DNA of 64,000 nt from Corynebacterium alimapuense (GTDB lineage: Bacteria > Actinomycetota > Actinomycetes > Mycobacteriales > Mycobacteriaceae). The stretch lies in assembly GCF_003716585.1 (NCBI RefSeq), contig NZ_PTJO01000005.1:124001-188000 (forward strand), written 5' to 3'. The notes under the pieces are model-generated. The model was not told the origin of the DNA. It did no database searches and saw only the letters and a list, made by a program, of their open reading frames with translations. The position numbers and the translations under genes are program-made. How positions within the stretch are numbered: the stretch's first letter is position 1; every line of letters begins with the position of its first letter. Shown here piece after piece: positions 57,772 to 64,000 of this stretch.

Positions 57772-59892
57772 CTAGTTCTGCCAGCCGCCACGGTCGTTGT
57801 TGCGTCCGCCACGGTATCCACCGCGGTCGCCGCCACGATCGTTGTTACGGCCGCCACGGTATCCACCGCGGTCGCCGCCACGGTCGTTGTTGCGTCCGCC
57901 ACGGTATCCACCGCGGTCGCCGCCACGATCATTGCCACGAGGCGGGTGCACAGCACCGGAATCTGCCTCGATGTTGATCAGCTGACCGGAGATGCGGGTA
58001 TCAGACAGGCGGTCCAGAACGGACTTGTCCATGCTCTTGGGCAGCTCGACCAAGGTGTGGTCAACGGCGATAGTGATACGGCCGAAGTCCTTGCTGGTCA
58101 GGCCACCTTCGTTAGCAAGTGCACCAACGATAGCGCCCGGGCGAACGTGCTGGCGCTTGCCAACCGCGATGCGGTAGGTAGCAAAGTCACCATTGCGCTC
58201 GAAGCGAGCACCGCGGTCGGGGCGATCTCCGCGATCGTTACGGCCGCCACGATCATTGCGGTCGAAACGGCCGCCACGATCATCACGATCACGACGACGC
58301 TCCGGCGGGAGATCCTTCATCAGGAAGTCCGCGCCAGCCTGCGCCTGGGAAGCCAAAGCAGCTGCGACGTCCTCGATCGGAACCTCGTGCTCATCGGCGT
58401 ACTGCTTAACCAAGGTACGGAACAGGTTAATCTGCTTCGATTCCAGGGAATCGGTGATGGAGTCAGCGAACTTAACCTTGCGGGATTCGTTGACTGCATC
58501 GACGCTCGGCAGATCCATCTCGGTCAGCGGCGCATTGGTGGCGCGCTCGATGGCCCGGAGCATACGACGCTCACGAGGAGTGACGAACAAGATTGCCTCG
58601 CCGCTACGGCCTGCACGGCCGGTACGGCCAATGCGGTGAACGTAGGACTCGGTGTCATTCGGGATGTCGAAGTTCAGCACGTGGCTGATGCGATCAACGT
58701 CCAAGCCACGGGCAGCAACGTCGGTGGCAACCAGGATGTCCAGCTTGCCGCTCTTGAGCTGATCGACGGTGCGCTCACGCTGGTTCTGCGCGATATCACC
58801 GTTGATGGCGGCCGCAGAGAATCCACGGGCGCGCAGCTTCTCGGCGATTTCTTCGGTCTCGTGCTTGGTACGCACGAACACGATCATGGCCTCGAACTCA
58901 GTGACCTCAAGAATGCGAGTAATCGCATCGAGCTTGTTGCGGTGCGCGACGTTGATGTAGCGCTGGGTGATGTTAGAGGCAGTGCGAGTCTCAGACTTAA
59001 CTGAGATCTCCTGCGGGTTGTTCAGGTACTGCTTGGAGATCTTGCGGATGCCGTTCGGCATGGTCGCAGAGAAGAGAGCGACCTGCTTCTCATTCGGGGT
59101 GTCCTCAAGGATGCGCTCAACATCCTCCTGGAAGCCCATGTTCAGCATCTCATCGGCCTCATCGAGAACCAGGAAACGCAGCTTGGAGATGTCCAGGGAG
59201 CCCTTGGACAGGTGATCGATGACGCGGCCCGGGGTGCCCACGATGATCTGGGAACCACGGCGCAGGCCGGAAAGCTGAATGCCATAAGCCTGGCCACCGT
59301 AGATCGGCAGCACCTGAATGCCACCGAGGTGATCGGCGAAAGACTGGAAGGAATCTGCCACCTGGAGAGCGAGCTCACGGGTGGGAGCCAGCACAAGCGC
59401 CTGGGGGGAACGCTCCTTGGGGTTAACGCGGGCGAGGATCGGCAGCGCGAAGGCGGCCGTCTTGCCGGTACCGGTCTGGGCGAGGCCGACGACGTCGTTG
59501 CCCTCCATCAAAACCGGGATGGTCTGCTCTTGGATAGCGGAGGGGGTTTCGTAACCCACCTTTTTCACCGCTGCGAGGACGGCATCGGGCAGTCCAAGGT
59601 TCTCAAACCCGTTACCCTTGTCGGCCTTCTTCGAGGCTTTTTTGTCAGTGTTGTCTTCAGTGTCCGCGACCTTGGTGGTCTTGGAGTCGCTTTCCTGGGA
59701 TTTATCCGCTTCCCTGGTGTCCTGTTCCGCCTGGGCCGGAGCATCGGAACCATTAAGGTCCTCGATGGTCAGTGGCTTGGCAGAGGAGGAAGCAGCTTGC
59801 GCTGCGTCACCTTGCGGATTTTCCTGGGTACTCGACGTGTTAAGGTCAGCCGGCTCGTTCACGCCGCCGGTGGCGTTATCGGTGATGCTCAT
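57772..59892 (-). CDS. deaD: ATP-dependent DEAD-box RNA helicase (DeaD/CsdA-type)
   Basis: The protein has 706 residues from MSITDNATGG (ATG at 59892); the frame goes on to 60048 but that part is not expected. An acidic, low-complexity N-terminus of about 95 residues precedes the helicase core: AQTGTGKT, VLDEADEML, LFSATMP, ARGLDVDRI and HRIGRTGRAGR. A DbpA-like RNA-binding domain follows (YRIAVGKRQHVRPGAIVGAL), then an RGG tail of repeats. It unwinds structured RNA, in E. coli for ribosome assembly and mRNA decay in the cold. The last gene of the housekeeping part of the window. Confidence 0.95.
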   Translation of the reverse strand: MSITDNATGGVNEPADLNTSSTQENPQGDAAQAASSSAKPLTIEDLNGSDAPAQAEQDTREADKSQESDSKTTKVADTEDNTDKKASKKADKGNGFENLGLPDAVLAAVKKVGYETPSAIQEQTIPVLMEGNDVVGLAQTGTGKTAAFALPILARVNPKERSPQALVLAPTRELALQVADSFQSFADHLGGIQVLPIYGGQAYGIQLSGLRRGSQIIVGTPGRVIDHLSKGSLDISKLRFLVLDEADEMLNMGFQEDVERILEDTPNEKQVALFSATMPNGIRKISKQYLNNPQEISVKSETRTASNITQRYINVAHRNKLDAITRILEVTEFEAMIVFVRTKHETEEIAEKLRARGFSAAAINGDIAQNQRERTVDQLKSGKLDILVATDVAARGLDVDRISHVLNFDIPNDTESYVHRIGRTGRAGRSGEAILFVTPRERRMLRAIERATNAPLTEMDLPSVDAVNESRKVKFADSITDSLESKQINLFRTLVKQYADEHEVPIEDVAAALASQAQAGADFLMKDLPPERRRDRDDRGGRFDRNDRGGRNDRGDRPDRGARFERNGDFATYRIAVGKRQHVRPGAIVGALANEGGLTSKDFGRITIAVDHTLVELPKSMDKSVLDRLSDTRISGQLINIEADSGAVHPPRGNDRGGDRGGYRGGRNNDRGGDRGGYRGGRNNDRGGDRGGYRGGRNNDRGGWQN
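57788..57922 (-). repeat. 45-nt tandem repeats in the helicase gene
   Basis: Three 45-nt units (57788, 57833, 57878) and a partial fourth encode a 15-residue unit with DRGGDRGGYRGGRNN. They differ at a few third positions. The unit length is a multiple of three, so copy changes keep the frame of the RGG tail. Confidence 0.88.
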
Positions 59893-60102
59893 TATCGTGC
59901 CAATATACGGCAACTGAGCCCGAAACACCATTTGATCGGGCGTGTTCTGTGTCGCAGTGGCTATATCTGCTGCCGATCCAACGACATGAGACTCATTCGA
60001 AATTGTCGACAATGGACAGAACCAAACCGCCTCAAGCCCAAAATCCACTTCAGACGGCCGAAGCCCTAGAGATAATCGCGTCGGCTGAAGAGTGCTCAGA
60101 TG

Positions 60103-60567
60103 CTAAGAGAGACCCTCAAGCATTGGGTCAAGATCGATAGCACAATGCAATATCCGCCTATAGTCTTCGACTGAGATCTTGCGGACGCCCGAACTAAAAT
60201 AAAGCCCCACATGTTCCAAATGATCAGCCCTACTTTCAAAATACAAATTATCGGCATCCTTTAGTGGGACCTCTGCTGGGAATCTGATGGTCTGTAGAGT
60301 TTCGCACCGCAGCAGTCGATATCTGCTCGATGTCTCGCCAGTGTCCCAAACGCCCCCGATGACACCTGCCCCTAGATATCGCGCCTCTGATTTTCCTTGA
60401 AATAGTCGCTTACCCGTATAGAACAGCACCCGAACCCCTGGAGTTAAAATTTTCTGATACCGACTAGGGAAACTATACGAATTCCATAGATCATCGTCAT
60501 AGTCATGTCCAGACTCAGTCAGATTAGAAAAGGTTATCACGGCAGGCATGAGCTTAACTATACTCAT
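60103..60567 (-). CDS. Small EVE/PUA-like domain protein
   Basis: The protein has 154 residues (or 148 from the internal ATG at 60549). The pattern YDDDLWNSYSFPSRYQKIL, PGVRVLFYTGKR, YLGAGVIGGVWD and FPAEVPLKDADN...Y resembles the EVE-like domain found at the N-terminus of some HNH restriction nucleases, a PUA-fold domain that binds modified bases. No nuclease domain follows, so it is either stand-alone or the remainder of a larger gene. The ribosome site is weak. It is the first gene after the conserved helicase and opens the AT-richer right part of the window. The family call is by pattern only. Confidence 0.6.
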   Translation of the reverse strand: MSIVKLMPAVITFSNLTESGHDYDDDLWNSYSFPSRYQKILTPGVRVLFYTGKRLFQGKSEARYLGAGVIGGVWDTGETSSRYRLLRCETLQTIRFPAEVPLKDADNLYFESRADHLEHVGLYFSSGVRKISVEDYRRILHCAIDLDPMLEGLS

Positions 60568-60621
60568 AATTGAATCAGTTCGAGCTAATATTGTTGAAGC
60601 TTTTTTATACCATCTTCTAGG

Positions 60622-60839
60622 TCAATCATTGAATTCATACCATAACTTATAAATTTTCAAATGAAGAGCAACTAAATCTAAATAGTGCTCATACATAGAT
60701 GACAACGATTCACACCTGTTGCCGAACATTGTCAAATCCAGTTTCAGAGATGCAACATTTCAACTGGACAGACGACTAATTCCCTATGGGAAATATCAAG
60801 ATATCCACCCACAAAGGCTTTCAACAACTTAGTCATCAT
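60622..60839 (-). pseudogene. Possible frameshifted small gene
   Basis: From ATG 60839 the minus strand encodes 31 residues starting MMTKLLKAFVGGYLDISHRE and stopping at 60744. A second frame open from 60759 down to the stop at 60622 continues with protein-like sequence (LDLTMFGNRCESLSSMYEHY, then LDLVALHLKIYKLWYEFND). One indel near 60750 would join them into about 75 residues. No family is recognised; chance cannot be excluded. Confidence 0.3.
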
Positions 60840-60847
60840 TTGGCAAC

Positions 60848-61096
60848 ATGCCTCTACTCAAAGATGACATCGTGAGCTATTCCACACTCCAGGCCACTAT
60901 GACCAAAATCCCCGTGACGCGACCATCATCAGCAGACTATTGAAACTTTAGATACATGAACATGGCTTCCCCATACAGCAAGGGAAAAGTAGCTATCTCC
61001 ATCTTTGCCCTCATGGATAGTCACCAATCTAGCAACATTCAACACGATCGAAGCAGATATCAAAAGAGCCTCTCGAATGCTTGGGCAAATCATTAG
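60848..61096 (+). pseudogene. Possible broken frame with internal stop
   Basis: A frame beginning MPLLKDDIVSYSTLQATMTK at ATG 60848 meets TGA at 60941 and then stays open to TAG at 61094 (including MASPYSKGKVAISIFALMDS). The residues look protein-like but no family is recognised. The next frame, open from 61101 to the TAG at 61275, encodes 58 residues rich in Arg, Gln and Lys and may be part of the same relic. Confidence 0.25.
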
Positions 61097-61273
61097 CTAG
61101 ATTCCGTTCAGATCCCCGAAAAAACCCTACTCCCAGCTAACACCGCTGGTGCGCCTTTTGCCGTTGAATAGCTTCCACGCGAATGCAGGCCGCTTCCGTC
61201 GCTTTCAGAATGTGTATCTTGCGATCCGACCGCAGATTCAGGGAAAGGCCCGGGCTACCCAAAAGGAGTTTGA

Positions 61274-61579
61274 TTAGCATTTCTGCATATTAAATGAGTC
61301 AATCGAGTACGGATCGACACAAAGACGACCCCCACGCTCGATCTGCGGTTCCTTGAGTAATTTCGGAAGACCTAGGAGCCCTACGGGGTCCTTAGTCGCT
61401 ACACCAATCGAGGCAAAATGTAGAAGCTGTACAAGTCTACTGGAGCTGACATCGAGCGCCAACGCAATCAGAGTGTCGAGCAAGGTTTCGAAACGCCCGC
61501 TCGAATGAGTTCCAGAGCTGAGACGAATACCGACTACGAAAGAAGCCTGTCGGGGGTAACCTAAATGCTCGGTCTCCCC
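61274..61579 (-). pseudogene. Possible gene fragment, C-terminal part
   Basis: The minus strand is open for 101 codons from 61579 to the stop at 61274, with protein-like sequence (GYPRQASFVVGIRLSSGTHS, later LLHFASIGVATKDPVGLLGL). There is no ATG or GTG near its beginning, only a TTG at 61483. In another frame just upstream DWIDEFFDTGRG runs into the same area before a stop at 61561, which suggests a frameshift. I do not recognise the family. Confidence 0.35.
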
Positions 61580-61753
61580 CTACCCGTATCGAAAAACTCG
61601 TCGATCCAGTCTATTTTCAAAATAGTCGTGCTACATGCAAAAACGAACAAAAATGACTCAACTATCGAACAAGTATGCGTAATGTCCTGCTGTGTGCAGA
61701 CATTATCTGCTACCTATTAAGCAACATGATTCAGAACTAGTGAGGAACGAAGA

Positions 61754-64000
61754 ATGCAAGACTGGAACGATCCCGACCTAGAGCTCCTTAACCTCGTCGA
61801 CGAGTACAGAAATCGATGTGTAGAGGTCTATCGAAATGACTCAAATCGCATCGAAGAGGACGCCCAGAAAGAGGCCTCGATTGCGGAAGGCGGGTACGGC
61901 CGCAAGCAGATCCAAGAGTTGATTCAGAACGCTGCGGACGCGATGCACGGAAGCAAGGGCAAAATTGAGGTTCTTTTGACCCCCAAAGCCCTGTATGTCG
62001 CCAATGAAGGGAATCCATTCGTAGACGAGGGCGTCCGAGCACTCCTCTATCACCATCTTTCAGATAAGAAGGGTGATGAGATTGGTCGTTTCGGCCTAGG
62101 ATTCAAATCAATCAGCGGTGTCTCAGATGGGCCGATGATCCTCAGCCGATCAGCCTCTTTCCAGTTCGGCAGAAGTAAAACTGCAGAATTCCTTAAGGAT
62201 CAACTCGGCTATGAGTGGGACAAGAGTGCCGTGCCGGCTCTACGCATAGCGTGGACTGTCAATCCAGCTGAGGCCTTCCTAGACGATGATACTTTGCGGT
62301 CACTCAGCAAGTGGGCAACTACGATCGTCAAAGTACCCATTAAAGACGGCGCGCTAGATGGCCTCGAGTCTGAACTAGATGACTTCGATCAGTCCTTTTG
62401 CCTTTTCGTACCCCACGTAACAGAACTACGGCTGACTTCTACACGAAAGAACTCCGATAAGAGATATCAAACCAAGACTAGCGGAAAACGAGTCTTCTTG
62501 GTTGATGCAGCAGGGAGAAAGTCTACGTGGGTTGTTGTCCACAAAGACCATGTCCCCTCACGAGAGGCACTGAATTCAGCAGGTCAGTCAGCACGCCGCG
62601 ACTCAATCACTGTCAGCTGGGCTGTTCCGCTCGATGGCGGAGCAGGTACAGGTAGGCTCTCCGCCTACTTCCCAGTGAAATCTGAGCTCTCATTGAGCGG
62701 CTACATAAATGCTCCTTGGAAGCTCTCCGACGACCGCATCAATGTCATTGAAGGCAAATTCAACTCTGAGATTCTCACGGAAGTAGTCCCTCAGCTTGTT
62801 GTAGACGCAAGATCGGAATTGATTAGCGGAAACCCTACGGCAAAAGACAACGATGAGAAACGATTTGGTCGCTACCTCGATGTGCTGCCAGCACGAGGCC
62901 GAGAAGCGAAAAGCTGGGCTGACCGTGAAATCAACAAGCCGATCTATCAAGCCTTGCGGGAAGTCCGCAGTCTTCCTAATGCTGCCGAAGAGCTAAGAAC
63001 ACCGCAGGGTCTAAAAATGCTCCCAGCAGTCATTCCCGATCGCCTCCAAGCTGACTGGATCGAGCACGCGGTCGATAAAGAGGGCTGGTTACATCCCCAA
63101 TGCTCGTCAAACAGGGACCGACGCTCCAAGGTCGTCAGATTGATGACGAAAGACGACCGGGAACGCACAAAAGAAGAGGAAGGCCGCTTTAGCAAGAGTA
63201 TAACCACCTGGCTAGAGAGCTTCATCGATGCTGAAGCGAGAACGCCAGATCCAAATCAGTCGCTCAGGGCACTAGGCTATGCAGCGCTTCTACTGGGAGA
63301 AGTAGATCCCTCAGAAGAGGATTGCGAGGCCGCTATTCAGGAGTCAAATATTGTACTACTTGAAATCGGCATCTATGTGCAACCGATTGCAGGCCGTTGT
63401 TTCATCAGGAATTCTTCGGAAGACAGTGCTCCAGGAATCATTGATCCCCGAGTGACTGACGTTCAAGATGGTTACATCGCACTAAAAATCCTTGGCATCA
63501 GTGATTACGCGCAGACCGGAAAGCTCATGGAGACGCTCTCTGAGCTTAAGACCACTGCAGTAGGGATCAATTGGGAAAATCTCTGGGCGGTGTTGCGTCA
63601 ATCCGATCTAGAAGACATCAAAGAAGCTTTCAATGAACTATTTAACGGAAAGCAATCTCATGTCGTCCGAATTAAAAATGGCAAAGGTGAATGGGTTCTT
63701 CCCGCGAGCCATTATATTCCAGGTAAAGTAATCCAAAATATTGTTGCAGATTACGAGTATCTCGTTGATTCAAAGTTCCATGCAGCTGATCACAGTGTAC
63801 TTGATCTATTAGGTATACAAGATCACCCTTTTCGCAGTCAGCACGAGAATACAAAATGGCTTACTGAGTATAAGAAGGAACATCGTCAGGCTGCTGGGCT
63901 CGAGATGAAGATAGTACGACCAGAATGGGAAAATATTGATTTCAACGAGAGCCCATTATTACTAGGACCTTTAGATAATTTCACAAAGCTTAGTGATACC
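61754..64000 (+). CDS. Large Hsp90/sacsin-type ATPase protein (partial, runs off the window)
   Basis: The frame is open from ATG 61754 to the right edge, 749 codons, with AGGA seven bases before the start. The N-terminus is a GHKL ATPase of the sacsin/Hsp90 kind: N-box QELIQNAADAM (54-64, E55, N59, D62), a nucleotide-loop VANEGNPF (82-89) and the lid glycines GRFGLGFKS (111-119). The helix EYRNRCVEVYRNDSNRIEEDA before the N-box is also typical of large bacterial sacsin-like proteins. The remaining 600 residues show no motif I know and have no membrane helix. Such proteins are frequent in defence islands, but none is assigned to a named system here. The downstream partner genes lie outside the window. 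Confidence 0.75.
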   Translation, partial: MQDWNDPDLELLNLVDEYRNRCVEVYRNDSNRIEEDAQKEASIAEGGYGRKQIQELIQNAADAMHGSKGKIEVLLTPKALYVANEGNPFVDEGVRALLYHHLSDKKGDEIGRFGLGFKSISGVSDGPMILSRSASFQFGRSKTAEFLKDQLGYEWDKSAVPALRIAWTVNPAEAFLDDDTLRSLSKWATTIVKVPIKDGALDGLESELDDFDQSFCLFVPHVTELRLTSTRKNSDKRYQTKTSGKRVFLVDAAGRKSTWVVVHKDHVPSREALNSAGQSARRDSITVSWAVPLDGGAGTGRLSAYFPVKSELSLSGYINAPWKLSDDRINVIEGKFNSEILTEVVPQLVVDARSELISGNPTAKDNDEKRFGRYLDVLPARGREAKSWADREINKPIYQALREVRSLPNAAEELRTPQGLKMLPAVIPDRLQADWIEHAVDKEGWLHPQCSSNRDRRSKVVRLMTKDDRERTKEEEGRFSKSITTWLESFIDAEARTPDPNQSLRALGYAALLLGEVDPSEEDCEAAIQESNIVLLEIGIYVQPIAGRCFIRNSSEDSAPGIIDPRVTDVQDGYIALKILGISDYAQTGKLMETLSELKTTAVGINWENLWAVLRQSDLEDIKEAFNELFNGKQSHVVRIKNGKGEWVLPASHYIPGKVIQNIVADYEYLVDSKFHAADHSVLDLLGIQDHPFRSQHENTKWLTEYKKEHRQAAGLEMKIVRPEWENIDFNESPLLLGPLDNFTKLSDT

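Larger units (their letters stand above)
60568..61753. other. AT-richer stretch without an intact gene
   Basis: No intact gene of normal size is supported in these 1186 bases. Several short open frames have protein-like composition on both strands and are interrupted by stops or frame changes (listed separately). The last 100 nt should contain the promoter of the large ATPase gene; ATGTC...GACAT near 61681 is a weak dyad there. No RNA gene, insertion-sequence end or CRISPR repeat was seen. Confidence 0.6.

Noticed and set aside
57788..57930. CRISPR-like 45-nt repeats
   Set aside because: Units are head-to-tail without spacers and encode the RGG tail of the helicase.

Overview
The window is chromosomal DNA of a Corynebacterium-type actinobacterium. 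Evidence: the GlgE maltosyltransferase, a NucS mismatch endonuclease, F-type ATPase subunits with the long alpha, gamma and delta forms seen in Corynebacteriales, a Rho factor with a huge Asn/Arg/Asp-rich insertion, the order argS-lysA, hom-thrB, rho-prfA-prmC-sua5-wecA-atpI-atp, and a divergent pair that looks like C. glutamicum RosR and its YceI-type target. No species name is claimed. No insertion sequence, prophage or CRISPR array was seen.

Layout. 1-2.3 kb (minus): SAM methyltransferase (cut by the left edge), Nudix hydrolase, ABC ATPase. 2.4-6.8 kb (plus): glgE and glgB, making alpha-glucan from maltose-1-phosphate. 7.0-8.9 kb: arsenic locus (arsC and acr3, divergent arsR). 9.0-11.7 kb (minus): cysteine-free thioredoxin-fold TPR protein, thiamine-binding-type protein, a small Cys/His protein, nucS, DUF2550 membrane protein. 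11.9-26.0 kb (minus): the long rho-prfA-prmC-sua5-wecA-atpI-atpBEFHAGDC series. 26.3-34.4 kb (plus): acyl-CoA ligase, then molybdenum genes moaA, moeA, moaC, mobA, modA and a fused modB-modC. 34.4-43.0 kb (minus): thrB, hom, a two-component system whose kinase has an unusual second membrane module, lysA and argS. 43.3-46.7 kb: tRNA-Arg(CCG), an unrecognised 323-residue protein, a muconolactone-isomerase-like protein, PspC, RosR-like MarR regulator and YceI. 46.7-54.4 kb (minus): SbcC- and SbcD-like proteins, a SWIM protein and an SNF2 ATPase. 54.7-57.5 kb (plus): putP, a membrane-anchored HNH nuclease and a DUF2269 protein. 57.8-59.9 kb (minus): DEAD-box RNA helicase with RGG repeats.

From about 60.1 kb to the right edge the character changes: the DNA looks more AT-rich and the housekeeping genes stop. 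This stretch holds a small EVE/PUA-like protein, about 1.2 kb with only short or broken protein-like frames, and then a long gene (749 codons, still open at the edge) with an Hsp90/sacsin-type ATPase domain at its N-terminus. This is the best candidate for an undescribed, possibly anti-phage, system, but most of it lies outside the window.

Regulation visible in the sequence: strong intrinsic terminators after glgE, glgB, atpC, tRNA-Arg, yceI, putP, the DUF2269 gene and the helicase; RosR-like operators over both promoters of the rosR/yceI divergon; an ArsR-type inverted repeat; a long structured leader before atpB; and several probably leaderless transcripts (arsR, rosR, acyl-CoA ligase, argS).
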